Below, in pieces: positions 1-8,697 of a stretch of 64,000 nt of DNA (position 1 is its first letter; the number at the start of each line of letters is the position of its first letter). Both the position numbers and the translations under genes were made by a program. Under the pieces are notes generated by a model. It did no database searches. It saw only the letters and a list, made by a program, of their open reading frames with translations, and was not told the origin of the DNA. Source of the DNA: Nesterenkonia sandarakina (GTDB lineage Bacteria; Actinomycetota; Actinomycetes; Actinomycetales; Micrococcaceae); NCBI RefSeq assembly GCF_003003175.1, contig NZ_PVTY01000006.1, positions 62,001 to 126,000 of the forward strand, given 5' to 3'.

Positions 1-10
1 ACCAGGACAT
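1..10 (-). CDS. first codons of the gene after etfB (probably etfA), cut by window edge
   Basis: An ATG on the minus strand at 10-8 follows the etfB stop codon after only three bases, and reads Met-Ser-Trp before the window ends. The position directly after etfB in the same direction suggests the electron transfer flavoprotein alpha subunit, because etfB-etfA is the usual order. That identity is inference from gene order only; nothing in three codons can confirm it. Confidence 0.4.
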
Positions 11-13
11 TGC

Positions 14-829
14 TCACAGCAGACGCTCCTTCGCCAGGAATTCGACGATCTTCAGACCGGCGTCCCCTTCGTCGGTGATGATCTCTCCCGCGGTGCGGGG
101 TGGGCGCGCGGTGGTGGTCAGCACGCGGACCTTTGCGCTGACCTCTTCGGCGCGCAGCCCGATGTCGGCGAGGCTGAAGCGGGTCAGCGGCTTCTTCTTC
201 GCCGCCATGATGGCCTTGAAGTTGGGGTAGCGCGGGTCGTTGGCCTGGTCGGTGACCGAGACGACGGCGGGCATGCGCACCGCGACCTTCTGCGACTCGG
301 TGCCGCCGGAGCGGGTGACCACGAGACGCTCGGGCTCGAGCTCGAGGCTGGTGGCGTAGGTGACCACATGGGCCCCGAGGCGTTCGGCCAGCTGGGCGGG
401 GATCGCGCCGGACTCGCCCTCCTCGGAGGCCATGCCGGTGAGCACCAGGTACTCCGGCTCGCCGGACTCGAACTCGCCGGCACCGGCCACGGCCTCGACG
501 GCGGCCTTCAGCGCCACCGAACTGGCCCAGATGTCGGCGCCGATGAGGGCCTCATCGGTGAGCTGGTAGGCGTCGTCGGCGCCGATCTGCAGGGCCTTCT
601 TCACGGCGGTGCTGGATCCGGCGGGGCCCATGGTCAGTGCGGTGACCCGCACCTCCCGGTCCTGCGCGGCCTCGCGCAGCTGCAGCGCGGCCTCCAGCGG
701 GTATTCATCCAGTTCGCTCAGCACGCCCTCGGAGCGGTCGATGCGCCCCTCGGCGTTGTACCGGCGCTCGAGCTGGGCATCAGGGACCCATTTGACCAGG
801 GTGATGATGTGCAGGGGTGCATTCACCAT
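14..829 (-). CDS. etfB: electron transfer flavoprotein beta subunit
   Basis: A 271-residue protein of the EtfB family. EtfA/EtfB form an FAD/AMP-binding heterodimer that passes electrons from acyl-CoA and related dehydrogenases to the quinone pool. The N-terminus has the typical VKWVPDA stretch, the middle has LTMGPAGS and a long Ala-rich nucleotide-binding part, and the C-terminal third carries the beta-subunit signature (NDPRYPNF followed by AKKKPL). The start at 829 was chosen because GGAG lies six bases upstream; an in-frame start 20 codons earlier lacks such a site and adds residues not expected in the family. The next gene begins three bases after the stop, so the pair is probably cotranscribed. 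It is not related to the sugar genes that follow. Confidence 0.93.
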   Translation of the reverse strand: MVNAPLHIITLVKWVPDAQLERRYNAEGRIDRSEGVLSELDEYPLEAALQLREAAQDREVRVTALTMGPAGSSTAVKKALQIGADDAYQLTDEALIGADIWASSVALKAAVEAVAGAGEFESGEPEYLVLTGMASEEGESGAIPAQLAERLGAHVVTYATSLELEPERLVVTRSGGTESQKVAVRMPAVVSVTDQANDPRYPNFKAIMAAKKKPLTRFSLADIGLRAEEVSAKVRVLTTTARPPRTAGEIITDEGDAGLKIVEFLAKERLL

Positions 830-957
830 GCGGTGCTCCCGCCTCACTCTCGAAATGTGTGGAGTATCAGAGATGTTCCATGGTCGCATGAAACACGATT
901 CCTGGCAGGGTCATGAAGCCCCACGACCCCGCCAGCAACCCCCACCCACCCCACCCT

Positions 958-1015
958 CCTGGGCAGTTGCATTATCCGGTTCCTACGTAGCTGCCGGAGA
1001 ACTCAACTGCCCAGG
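958..1015. repeat. 58-nt hairpin element, copy A
   Basis: Two 22-nt arms (958-979 and 994-1015) flank a 14-nt loop. Arm one starts CCTGGGCAGTTG and ends TTATCCGG; arm two starts CCGGAGAA and ends CAACTGCCCAGG. They pair with three mismatches. A second element with the same arm length, loop length and TTATCCGG/CCGGAGAA inner segment lies at 2135-2192, but its outer stem differs with both sides changed. A C-rich tract (CCCACCCCACC) precedes both copies. It could be a terminator for a transcript from either side or a dispersed palindromic element; no T-tract follows. Confidence 0.8.
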
Positions 1016-1138
1016 AAAAGTTGTGGTCTGGATCGGGTGGAGATTGGCTTGTTTGACTATATGATCACTCTGTTCAGGAGTGGATCCTGGTGCCGCCCCG
1101 TCCCGCGCAGTGGACGCCTCACACTGGAGACGAATGCC

Positions 1139-2122
1139 ATGGGGAACTCCCTGCATTGGCGGACCATCACCTCGGTCCTGACCACCACCGTATTGGCCGC
1201 CGCACTGCTCGGCGCCTCCGCACCACCGCCGGAGCCGACGACGCCGCCGCTGTCCCCTTCCGTGTTCAGCGCCCCTGCGCCGACCACGTCTGCTCCGGCA
1301 GCCGTCCAGCTGGCCAGCGCTCCGGCGTCGTCGGCGGTCTCGACCGGATCCGCCGCGGCTCCCGGCGTGGCGGTGACCTCCAGCCGCTCCACGGCGAAGA
1401 CGCTCCGCGCCCCCACCCCGAGGATCTCCGGCGCCGCCGCCGTGGGCACCAGGCTCACCGCGTCGCCGGGCACCTGGACCAGCGGGACCTCGCTGAGCTA
1501 CCGCTGGCATGCCGACGGCAAGGCGATCAGCGGCGGGTACCGCAGCACGTTCACACCGACCACGGCGCACCAGGGCAAGCGGATCACCGTGCAGGTCACC
1601 GGCAAGCGTGCAGGCTACGCGACGGCGTCGAAGACCTCGGCGGCCACGCTGAAGGTGGCCCGCTCCTCCGCACCGAAGATCAGCGGCTCCGCGACCACCG
1701 GGAAGACCCTCTCGGCCAGCGTCGGGACCTGGACCTGGGCGACGTCGTTCTCCTACCAGTGGCGGGCCAACGGCACCACGATCAAGGGAGCGACAAGCCG
1801 GACCTATAAGGTCGCCAGCGCCCACAAGGGCAAGCGGATCTCGGTGGTGGTCACCGGCAAGAAGTCCGGGCACACCACCGTGACCCGCACCTCGGCGACC
1901 ACCGCGACGGTGAAGTCGCCGGCACCGGCGGCGAAGCCGACCCGGGTGAAGGTCACGTCCTCGTCGTTCAACTGCCCGAAGGGCTACCCGGTCAAGGGCA
2001 ACGCGGACTCCGGGATCTACCACGTGCCCAGCGGGGCGTTCTACTCCCGGACCAAGCCCGAGGAGTGCTTCACCACCGCGGCGGCGGCCAAGAGCGCCGG
2101 CTACCGCGCGTCCAAGCGCTAG
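1139..2122 (+). CDS. secreted protein with two Ig-like repeats and a C-terminal sunset domain
   Basis: A 327-residue exported protein of unknown function. Residues 1-28 form a signal peptide (Thr/Leu/Ala-rich core ending in GASA), followed by a Pro/Thr/Ser/Ala-rich linker to about residue 85. Two homologous repeats follow (about 88-173 and 178-258), each with ISG..A..G..L.A..GTW.......SY.W.A.G and ending in VTGK...; these resemble the Ig-like repeats common in actinobacterial surface proteins. The last 50 residues match the small sunset domain (NCPKGYPVKGN, then IYHVPSGAFY, PEECF, AGYRASKR). The start is the ATG with GGAG nine bases upstream, which places the signal peptide at the N-terminus. 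Hairpin elements border it on both sides. Probably a cell-surface or wall-associated protein. Confidence 0.82.
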   Translation: MGNSLHWRTITSVLTTTVLAAALLGASAPPPEPTTPPLSPSVFSAPAPTTSAPAAVQLASAPASSAVSTGSAAAPGVAVTSSRSTAKTLRAPTPRISGAAAVGTRLTASPGTWTSGTSLSYRWHADGKAISGGYRSTFTPTTAHQGKRITVQVTGKRAGYATASKTSAATLKVARSSAPKISGSATTGKTLSASVGTWTWATSFSYQWRANGTTIKGATSRTYKVASAHKGKRISVVVTGKKSGHTTVTRTSATTATVKSPAPAAKPTRVKVTSSSFNCPKGYPVKGNADSGIYHVPSGAFYSRTKPEECFTTAAAAKSAGYRASKR

Positions 2123-2134
2123 CCCACCCCACCT

Positions 2135-2192
2135 CCTGGGTGGTTGCGTTATCCGGTCGGAACGTCACCACCGGAGAACGCAACCACCCAGG
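2135..2192. repeat. 58-nt hairpin element, copy B
   Basis: Arms 2135-2156 and 2171-2192 pair over 22 positions with a single A/C discrepancy, around a 14-nt loop. The outer stem begins CCTGGGTGGTTG where copy A has CCTGGGCAGTTG, and the opposite arm carries the matching changes (CAACCACCCAGG), so pairing is kept although the bases differ. The inner TTATCCGG and CCGGAGAA segments are the same in both copies, including the same mismatch. It fills the whole gap between the sunset-domain gene and lldD, which converge here, so a bidirectional terminator role is possible. Confidence 0.82.
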
Positions 2193-2199
2193 AAGAACA

Positions 2200-3435
2200 T
2201 CAGCGGGCGCGGGGGACCAGGCGTTCGAGCTGGGTCACGTGCTTGGGCTGAAGCTCCGCGAGGTTCGGGACCTCCAGGAGCTTCATCGTGCGCTCGACCT
2301 GGTCGGCCAGGATCTCGATGGTCCGGTCCACCCCGGCCCGGCCCCCGGCCATCAGGCCGTAGAGGTACGCCCGCCCGATCAGGGTGAACTTCGCGCCCAG
2401 GGCCATCGAGGCCACGATGTCCGCACCGTTCATGATTCCGGTGTCGATGGTGACCTCGAGGTCCTCTCCGACCTCGCGGACCACCTCGGGCAGCAGGTGG
2501 AACGGCACCGGCGCGCGGTCCAGCTGCCGGCCGCCGTGGTTGGAGAGCACGATCCCGTCCACTCCGAGGCTCGCGAGCTTCTTCGCGTCCTCGACGTTCT
2601 GCACGCCCTTGACCACCAGCTTCCCCGGGAACAGGTCCCGGATGATCTTCAGGTCATCGAAGCTGATCGAGGGGTCCATCGCCTTGTCCAGCAGCTCCCC
2701 CACGGTGCCCCCGGTCGAGGACAGCGAGGCGAACTCCAGCGGCGGCGTGGTGAGGAAGTCATACCACCACCAGGGCCGCGGGATCGCGTTGACCACGGTG
2801 CCCAGGCTCAGCTGCGGCGGGATCGAGAACCCGTTGCGCTTGTCCCGCAGCCGGGCACCGGCCACCGGGGTGTCCACGGTGAAGAACAAGGTGTCGAACC
2901 CGGCCTTGCCGGCTCGCTCGGTCAGCGCGTAGGAGATCTCGCGGTCCTTCATCACATAGAGCTGGAACCAGTTGCGCCCGTGCGGGTTCGCCTGCTTCAC
3001 GGCCTCGATGGATGTGGTGCCCAGGGTGGAGAGGGTGAACGGGATCCCGGCGGCCCCGGCCGCGGTGGCGCCGGCGATCTCGCCCTCGGTCTGCATCAGC
3101 CGGGTGAACCCGGTCGGGGCGATCCCGAAGGGCAGCGCGGAGCGTCCGCCGAAGATCTCACAGGAGGTGTCCACCTCGGAGACGTCGCGCAGGATCGAGG
3201 GGTTGAACTCGATGTCCTGGAACGCCTCCCGGGCCCGGGTCAGCGAGAACTCGCCCTCCGCGGCGCCGTCGGTGTAGTCGAACGCGGCCTTCGGGGTGCG
3301 CCGCTTGGCGATCTTGTGCAGGTCCTCGATGGTCAGCGCCGCGGAGAGCCGACGGCGGGAGGCGTTGAAGTCGAACTTCTTGAACTTCATCAGCGGCGCG
3401 ATGTCGCGCGGCTTGGGCAGTTGACGCTGAACCAT
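2200..3435 (-). CDS. lldD: L-lactate dehydrogenase, FMN-dependent (LldD type)
   Basis: A 411-residue member of the FMN-dependent alpha-hydroxy acid dehydrogenase family, a TIM barrel that oxidises L-lactate to pyruvate and passes electrons to the respiratory chain. The catalytic segment SNHGGRQ is at 298-304 (His300 is the expected base), with FMN-binding lysine in KLVVKG near 276 and Tyr54 in FDYTDG. The C-terminal part ([24 protein letters not shown]) closely follows mycobacterial LldD2. Start supported by GGAG six bases upstream. It sits at the end of the rhamnose operon, 56 bases after rhaB. This fits the pathway: the aldolase/dehydrogenase fusion makes L-lactate from L-lactaldehyde and this enzyme converts it to pyruvate. 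Confidence 0.9.
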   Translation of the reverse strand: MVQRQLPKPRDIAPLMKFKKFDFNASRRRLSAALTIEDLHKIAKRRTPKAAFDYTDGAAEGEFSLTRAREAFQDIEFNPSILRDVSEVDTSCEIFGGRSALPFGIAPTGFTRLMQTEGEIAGATAAGAAGIPFTLSTLGTTSIEAVKQANPHGRNWFQLYVMKDREISYALTERAGKAGFDTLFFTVDTPVAGARLRDKRNGFSIPPQLSLGTVVNAIPRPWWWYDFLTTPPLEFASLSSTGGTVGELLDKAMDPSISFDDLKIIRDLFPGKLVVKGVQNVEDAKKLASLGVDGIVLSNHGGRQLDRAPVPFHLLPEVVREVGEDLEVTIDTGIMNGADIVASMALGAKFTLIGRAYLYGLMAGGRAGVDRTIEILADQVERTMKLLEVPNLAELQPKHVTQLERLVPRAR

Positions 3436-3491
3436 TGGATGCTCCTAGACCGGTGACTGCTTCGACTCGGGAATTGCGGGACTGTGGAATT

Positions 3492-4931
3492 TCAGGACTG
3501 TGGACGGTACGTGATCGGGGAATGCGTGCGGCGGATCAGCTCGCGCAGGTCCTCGAGGCTGCCTGAGAGCGTCCCTGCGGTGCGCGCCTGAATGAGCAGG
3601 TTGCCGATGGCGGTGGCCTCCACGGGCCCGGCCACCACAGGATATCCGCTGCGATCGGCGGTGGCCTGGCAGAGCAGCGCGTTCAGCGACCCTCCACCGA
3701 CCATATGGACCACGTCGATCCGCCGGTCTGCGAGGTCTCCGGCGGTCTGCAGCGCCGCGGCGAATCCGTGGGCGATGGACTCCACGATGCTGCGCACCAG
3801 CTCCGCCCTGCCCGCCGGGATCGGCGAATCCTGTTCGGCGCATAGCTGCGCGATCCGCGCCGGCATGTCCCCGGGTGCGACGAACCGCTCGTCCTGGACA
3901 TCGAAGACGACGACGGCGGCCGGGTTCACCTGGGCGGCGGCGTCGAGCAGCCCGACCAGGTCCTGTGCCCGGCCTTCCTCGCGCTCCCAGGTGCGCAGCG
4001 TCTCGGAGAGCAGCCAGGTGCCCATGACGTTGGTGAGGAACCGGGTGCGCCCGTCGACGCCGCCCTCGTTGGTGAAGTTCGCCGCCCGGGAGGCGTCGGT
4101 GACCACCGGGGTTGTGAGCTCCAGCCCGACGAGCCCCCAGGTGCCGCAGGAGATATAGGCGGCGTCGGGGGTTGAGAGCGGGGTGCCGACGATGGCGCTG
4201 GCGGTGTCGTGCGAGCCTACCAGGGTGACCGGCAGCCGGTGCCCGCCCAGCAGCGGGGCCAGCTCGGACCGAGTGCGGCCCAGCGTGGCGCCCGGGGCGG
4301 CCACCGGCGCGAAGAGGTCCGGTTCCAGGCCGAGCGTGGAGATCAGCTCGGTGTCCCAGACCTTGGTGTGCACGTCAAGCAGACCGGTGGTCGAGGCGTT
4401 GGTGACCTCGGTGAGCTGCTCACCGGTGAGCCAGTAGCCCAGGAGGTCCGGCACCAGCAGCAGCCGATCTGCATGCGGGGCCAGGCCCTCCTGGGCCAGC
4501 TGGTAGAGCGTGTTGAAGGCCAGGAACTGCAGTCCGTTCCGCCGGTAGAGCTCCGCGAAGGAGACCCTGCCGTGGACCTTTTCCACGCCTGCTGCGGTGC
4601 GCTCGTCCCGGTAGTGGAACGGGGTGCCCAGCAGCTGCATCCGGTGCGGGTCGGCCCCGTGGAGCAGACCGTAGTCCACCGCCCAGGAGTCGATCGCCAC
4701 CGAGGCCAGCTCGCCGTGGGTCTCGCGCACCGCGGCGCCGAGCCCGGCGAGGGCCTGTTCATAGAGCCCGACGAGGTTCCAGTGCAGCCCGTCGGGCATG
4801 GGGACCACGCCGTTGGAGAACCGCGCGGCCTCGTGGAACACGAGCGAGTCCGGTCCGACCCGGCCGAGCACCACGCGCCCGGAGGAGGCCCCGAGGTCGA
4901 CGGCGGCATGCGTCGTCGTCGCCGGGTGCAT
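3492..4931 (-). CDS. rhaB: rhamnulokinase
   Basis: A 479-residue FGGY-family kinase that phosphorylates L-rhamnulose to L-rhamnulose 1-phosphate. The N-terminal nucleotide-binding loop is VDLGASSGRV (11-20), DSWAVDYG (81-88) is typical of RhaB, and HDTASA (241-246) supplies the likely catalytic Asp242. The second domain has SCGTWGLVG and VGGGSLN. Length fits RhaB from other bacteria. The ATG shares its first base step with the stop of the aldolase fusion (ATGA overlap at 4929-4933), so translation is probably coupled. Its place between the aldolase fusion and lldD in the rhamnose operon supports rhamnulose over other FGGY substrates. Confidence 0.92.
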   Translation of the reverse strand: MHPATTTHAAVDLGASSGRVVLGRVGPDSLVFHEAARFSNGVVPMPDGLHWNLVGLYEQALAGLGAAVRETHGELASVAIDSWAVDYGLLHGADPHRMQLLGTPFHYRDERTAAGVEKVHGRVSFAELYRRNGLQFLAFNTLYQLAQEGLAPHADRLLLVPDLLGYWLTGEQLTEVTNASTTGLLDVHTKVWDTELISTLGLEPDLFAPVAAPGATLGRTRSELAPLLGGHRLPVTLVGSHDTASAIVGTPLSTPDAAYISCGTWGLVGLELTTPVVTDASRAANFTNEGGVDGRTRFLTNVMGTWLLSETLRTWEREEGRAQDLVGLLDAAAQVNPAAVVVFDVQDERFVAPGDMPARIAQLCAEQDSPIPAGRAELVRSIVESIAHGFAAALQTAGDLADRRIDVVHMVGGGSLNALLCQATADRSGYPVVAGPVEATAIGNLLIQARTAGTLSGSLEDLRELIRRTHSPITYRPQS

Positions 4932-6964
4932 CAGCGCAGGAACGCGGCGGCCACGCCGGCGTCGACGGGCACGTGCAGTCCGGTGGTGTGCGAGAGCTCG
5001 GGCCCGACCAGGGCGAACACCGCGTTGGCCACGTTGCGCGGCAGCACCTCGCGCTTGAGGATCGTGCGCTGGGCGTAGAAGGCGCCCAGGTCCTTCTCAT
5101 CGATGCCGTAGGTGGCCGCACGGTTGGCGCCCCAGCCGGAGGCGAAGATGCCCGAGCCCTGGACGACCCCGTCGGGATTGATCCCGTTGACCCGGATCTG
5201 GTGGGCACCGAGCTCGGCCGCGAGCAGCCGCACCTGATGGGCCTGGTCGGCCTTGGTCGCGGAGTAGGCGATGTTGTTCGGCCCCGCGAAGACGCTGTTC
5301 TTGGAGGAGATGTAGATGACATCGCCGCCCAGGCCCTGGTCGATGAGCACCCGGGCCGCGGCCTTGGACACCAGGAAGGAGCCCTTGGCCATCACGTTGT
5401 GCTGCAGGTCCCAGTCCTTCGCGGTGGTCTCCAGCAGCGACTTCGACAGGCTCAGCCCGGCGTTGTTGATCACGATGTCCAGGCCGCCGAAGGCGAGCAG
5501 GGTCTCATCGATGGCCTTGGTCACGGCGTCCTCGTCGGAGACGTCCACCGCGATGCCCACGGCCTTGTCGGGCCCGCCGATCTCGGCCGCGGCCTCCTGG
5601 GCCTTGGCAAGGTCCAGGTCCGCGATGGCGACGACGGCGCCCTCCTCGGCCAGCCGCTCCGCGATGGCCTTGCCGATGCCGGAGGCAGCACCGGTGACCA
5701 GCGCGATCCGGGTGGCCAGCGGCATCGACGCCGGCATGCGCTGCAGCTTGGCCTCCTCCAGCGCCCAGTACTCGATGCGGAACTTCTCCGCCTCCTCGAT
5801 CGGGGCGTAGGTCGAGAGGCCTTCGGCGCCGCGCATCACGTTGATCGCGTTGAGGTAGAACTCCCCGGCGACCCGGGCGGTCTGCTTGTCCTTGCCGAAG
5901 CTGAACATCCCGACGCCGGGGACCAGCACGATGGCCGGGTCGGCGCCGCGCAGGGCGGGGCTCTCGGCGGTCGCGTGCCGGTCGTAGTACGCCTGGTAGT
6001 CCTGGCGGTAGGCCTCGTGCAGCTCGCGCAGCCGGGAGATCGAGTCCTCGACGGTGGCGTCGGCGGGCAGGTCGAGCACCAGCGGCTTGACCTTGGTCCG
6101 CAGGAAGTGGTCCGGACAGGAGGTGCCCATCTCGGCGAGCCGGGGGTGCTCGGCGTGGCCGAGGAACTCCAGCACGGCGTCGTCGTCGCTGAAGTGCCCC
6201 ACCTGAGGCTTGTCCGCGCTGGCGAGGGAGCGGATCGTCGGGATCAGCGCGGCGGCCTTGGCTCGGCGCTCGGTCGCGGGCAGCGCCGCGTATCCCTCAA
6301 GCGCCGGACCGAAGGGCTCGGCGCGCGAGTGCTGCGCGATGTAGGCGGAGGCGGTGTCGATGATCCACAGCGAGTTCTGCTGGGACTCCTCGGAGGTGTC
6401 ACCCCAGGCGGTGATGCCGTGGCCGCCGAGGATGCAACCGATGGCCTGCGGGTTCGCCTCTTTGATCTCGGCGATGTCCAGGCCCAGCTGGAAGCCTGGT
6501 CGGCGCCAGGGCACCCAGACGACCTTCTCGCCGAAGATGGTCGCGGTCAGCTCCGGCCCGTCGGCGGCGGTGGCGATCGCGATGCCGGAGTCCGGGTGCA
6601 GGTGGTCCACGTGGGCGGCCTCGACGAGTCCGTGCATGGCGGTGTCGATGCTCGGGGCGGCTCCGCCCTTGCCGTGCAGGCAGTAGTCGAAGGCGGCGAC
6701 CATCTCATCCTCGCGCTCGACTCCGGGGTACACGCTCTTCAGCGCACGCATCCGGTCCAGCCGCAGGGTCGCGAGACCGGCCGCCTTGAGGGTGCCGAGG
6801 TCGCCGCCGGAGCCCTTGACCCAGAGCAGCTCCACCTCTTCCCCGGTGACCGGATCCTGCTCGGTACCCTTGGCGGAGGTGTTGCCGCCGGCGTAGTTGG
6901 TGTTCTTCGGGTCCGCACCGAGGCTGTTGGAGCGGGTGATCAGGTCGTTGACCGTGGGGTTCAC
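4931..6964 (-). CDS. rhaEW: bifunctional rhamnulose-1-phosphate aldolase / lactaldehyde dehydrogenase
   Basis: A 677-residue two-domain enzyme. Residues 1-400 form a class II (zinc) aldolase domain with HLHPDSG (about 121-127) and GGHG (about 180-183) as metal-binding segments; it should split rhamnulose 1-phosphate into DHAP and L-lactaldehyde. Residues 415-677 are a short-chain dehydrogenase with TGAASGIG (424-431), NNAG (500-503), ISS and YSATK (567-571), expected to oxidise L-lactaldehyde to L-lactate. This architecture is known from Bacillus YuxG/RhaEW. The GTG at 6964 was chosen because AAGGAG lies six bases upstream, overlapping the end of rhaI; a GTG five codons earlier has no such site. 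rhaB overlaps its stop. Confidence 0.92.
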   Translation of the reverse strand: MNPTVNDLITRSNSLGADPKNTNYAGGNTSAKGTEQDPVTGEEVELLWVKGSGGDLGTLKAAGLATLRLDRMRALKSVYPGVEREDEMVAAFDYCLHGKGGAAPSIDTAMHGLVEAAHVDHLHPDSGIAIATAADGPELTATIFGEKVVWVPWRRPGFQLGLDIAEIKEANPQAIGCILGGHGITAWGDTSEESQQNSLWIIDTASAYIAQHSRAEPFGPALEGYAALPATERRAKAAALIPTIRSLASADKPQVGHFSDDDAVLEFLGHAEHPRLAEMGTSCPDHFLRTKVKPLVLDLPADATVEDSISRLRELHEAYRQDYQAYYDRHATAESPALRGADPAIVLVPGVGMFSFGKDKQTARVAGEFYLNAINVMRGAEGLSTYAPIEEAEKFRIEYWALEEAKLQRMPASMPLATRIALVTGAASGIGKAIAERLAEEGAVVAIADLDLAKAQEAAAEIGGPDKAVGIAVDVSDEDAVTKAIDETLLAFGGLDIVINNAGLSLSKSLLETTAKDWDLQHNVMAKGSFLVSKAAARVLIDQGLGGDVIYISSKNSVFAGPNNIAYSATKADQAHQVRLLAAELGAHQIRVNGINPDGVVQGSGIFASGWGANRAATYGIDEKDLGAFYAQRTILKREVLPRNVANAVFALVGPELSHTTGLHVPVDAGVAAAFLR

Positions 6965-6975
6965 AGGGGTCTCCT

Positions 6976-8136
6976 TCACCAGCTGAGCTGGGTTCCGCCG
7001 ACACGGTCGGCCTCGATCGTCTCTTGGTAGCCGGATTCGGCATAGGCGCGCATCGGCGACGCCGGCAGTCCGCGGGACTCGCGCCAGGCGGCGAGGTCGG
7101 GTCGCACGTCGGTGTAGAAGGCATCCATGAAGACCTCGTGGGCGCCAAGCACGTCACCGGCCTGCTGGGCGGCGGCGAGCGCCTCGGTGTCGACCATCAG
7201 TGCGCGAGCGGTCATCTCCTGGACGTTGAGCACGCTGCGGATCTGACCGGGGATCTTCTTCTCCACGTTGTGGCACTGGTCCAGCATGAAGGCGACTCCG
7301 GAGTCCGCGGCGTAGCCTCCGCCGCGCACCACCTCGAACATGATCCGGAACAGCTGGAACGGATCGGCCGAGCCGACGATCAGGTCGTCGTCGGCGTAGA
7401 ACCGAGAGTTGAAGTCGAAGGAACCGAGCCGCCCGAGCCGCAGCAGCTGGGCCACGATGAACTCGACGTTGGTGCTCGGAGCGTGGTGGCCGGTGTCCAG
7501 GCAGACCATCGCCTTCTCACCCAGCGCCTGGACCTGCACCAGGGCGGTGCCCCAGTCGGGGACATCGGTGTGATAGAACGCCGGCTCGAAGATCTTGTAC
7601 TCCAGCACCAGGCGCTGATCGTCCTTGAGCTCCGCGTAGATGGTGGCCAGGGACTCCGCGAGCCGGTCCTGGCGGGAGCGCATGTCGGCCTGACCGGGGT
7701 AGTTCGAGCCGTCGGCCAGCCAGATCTTCAGGTCCTGGGAGCCGGTGGCGTCCATGATCTGCAGGCATTCGAGGTGGTGATCGATGGCCTTGCGCCGGAT
7801 CGCCGGATCATGGTGGGTGAGCCCGCCGAGCTTGTAGTCGTCGTCCTGGAAGGTGTTGGAGTTGATGGTGCCGATCTGCACGCCCTGCTCGGCCGCATAG
7901 GCGGTGAGCGCGGCGTAGTCCTCGACCTTGTCCCAGGGGATGTGCAGCGCGACCTTCGGCGCCAGGCCGGTGAACCGGTGCACCGCCGCGGCGTCTGCGA
8001 TCTTCTCCTGAACGGTGCGGGGGGTTCCGGCGGAGCCGAAGACCTTGAAGCGGGTCCCGGAGTTGCCGTAGGCCCAGGAGGGGACCTCGATGGCCTGGTG
8101 GTCCAGCTGCTGGGAGATCTGCTCAAAAGTAGGCAT
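6976..8136 (-). CDS. rhaI: L-rhamnose isomerase
   Basis: A 386-residue isomerase of the RhaI (Pseudomonas stutzeri-like) family, a TIM-barrel metal enzyme converting L-rhamnose to L-rhamnulose. It belongs to the xylose isomerase-like fold rather than the E. coli RhaA group. Supporting segments are VALHIPWDK, EYKIFEPAFYHT, CLDTGHHAPSTN (Asp214/His217 are likely metal ligands) and FDFNSRFYADDD. The Shine-Dalgarno AGAGGA overlaps the stop codon of rhaM, and the fused aldolase starts 12 bases downstream, so the three are one transcript. Length and motifs are normal for the family. Confidence 0.93.
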   Translation of the reverse strand: MPTFEQISQQLDHQAIEVPSWAYGNSGTRFKVFGSAGTPRTVQEKIADAAAVHRFTGLAPKVALHIPWDKVEDYAALTAYAAEQGVQIGTINSNTFQDDDYKLGGLTHHDPAIRRKAIDHHLECLQIMDATGSQDLKIWLADGSNYPGQADMRSRQDRLAESLATIYAELKDDQRLVLEYKIFEPAFYHTDVPDWGTALVQVQALGEKAMVCLDTGHHAPSTNVEFIVAQLLRLGRLGSFDFNSRFYADDDLIVGSADPFQLFRIMFEVVRGGGYAADSGVAFMLDQCHNVEKKIPGQIRSVLNVQEMTARALMVDTEALAAAQQAGDVLGAHEVFMDAFYTDVRPDLAAWRESRGLPASPMRAYAESGYQETIEADRVGGTQLSW

Positions 8137-8143
8137 GGTTCCT

Positions 8144-8599
8144 CTAGTTCTGCCGCGTCTGGTGGTTCTGCGGGGTCTGGTGGTGCGACGAGTTCTGGTG
8201 GCTCAACGGAGTCTGGTGCTTCTGCGTCTGGGGGTTCTGCGGGGTCTGGGCAGTGGACTGCTCGACGGCCGCCAGCTGGTCCTCCAGGTGGAAGACCTCC
8301 TGGAGCTCGAGGAAACCGGTGTCCGGCCGTGCCCCGTCGAGGTCGATGAAGAACTCGCCCATCTGTTCCTGCCAGGCCGCGTTGATGTCTTCGGCGTCCA
8401 TCGCTGCCTGCGCGGCGGTGAGTGACTCGACCTCCACGTAGCCGATGAGCAGACCGTCCTCGCGCAGGAAGAGCGAATAGTTGTGCCACCCCGAGCGCTT
8501 CAGCGCCTGCAGCATCTCTGGCCAGACGGCACGGTGACGCTCGGCGTATTCCTCCAGGCGCTCGGGCTTGACCTGGAGCTGGAAGCAGACTCGTTGCAC
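8144..8599 (-). CDS. rhaM: L-rhamnose mutarotase with an extended low-complexity C-terminus
   Basis: A 151-residue protein whose first 106 residues are a complete L-rhamnose mutarotase (beta/alpha anomer interconversion before isomerisation): VCFQLQVKPERLEEY, His22 at the expected catalytic position, WP motif, and GFLELQEVFHLE at the end. The GTG at 8599 is taken as start because AGAGGA precedes it by five bases and the family begins MQRVCF; an upstream ATG would add 25 unrelated residues. The family usually stops near residue 105. Here about 45 further residues rich in Gln, Thr, His, Pro and Asn follow, encoded by degenerate tandem repeats of a CACCAGA-like unit. The tail's role is unknown. 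Confidence 0.9.
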   Translation of the reverse strand: MQRVCFQLQVKPERLEEYAERHRAVWPEMLQALKRSGWHNYSLFLREDGLLIGYVEVESLTAAQAAMDAEDINAAWQEQMGEFFIDLDGARPDTGFLELQEVFHLEDQLAAVEQSTAQTPQNPQTQKHQTPLSHQNSSHHQTPQNHQTRQN

Positions 8600-8650
8600 G
8601 GGGGTCCTCTCGGCCGATCGGGCCAGCGTGATGGGTGGGCGGGGGGGGCA

Positions 8651-8690
8651 GAGGTGCGGGGGAAGGTTGTTCACCTCGCCCCCGCACCTC
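8651..8690 (-). terminator. stem-loop between rhaS and rhaM
   Basis: GAGGTGCGGGGG (8651-8662) pairs perfectly with CCCCCGCACCTC (8679-8690), a 12-bp GC-rich stem with a 16-nt loop. It lies directly after the stop of the solute-binding protein gene and before rhaM. No T-run follows on the minus strand, so it more likely acts as a partial terminator or 3'-end stabiliser that lets the binding protein be made in excess over the enzymes. Confidence 0.7.
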
Positions 8691-8697
8691 GTGCTGA

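Noticed and set aside
3463-3505. Repeated GGACTGTGGA at the end of rhaB
   Set aside because: Two short copies spanning the rhaB stop region with no structure; likely chance.
4973-7030. A 685-codon open frame on the plus strand opposite the aldolase/dehydrogenase fusion
   Set aside because: It mirrors a well-supported gene, has Gly/Arg/Val/Asp-rich composition typical of antisense frames in high-GC DNA, and shows no domain motifs or ribosome-binding site.
8144-8280. Possible CRISPR-like or minisatellite array
   Set aside because: The repeats are short, degenerate, in frame with rhaM and have no spacers; they are better explained as low-complexity coding sequence.
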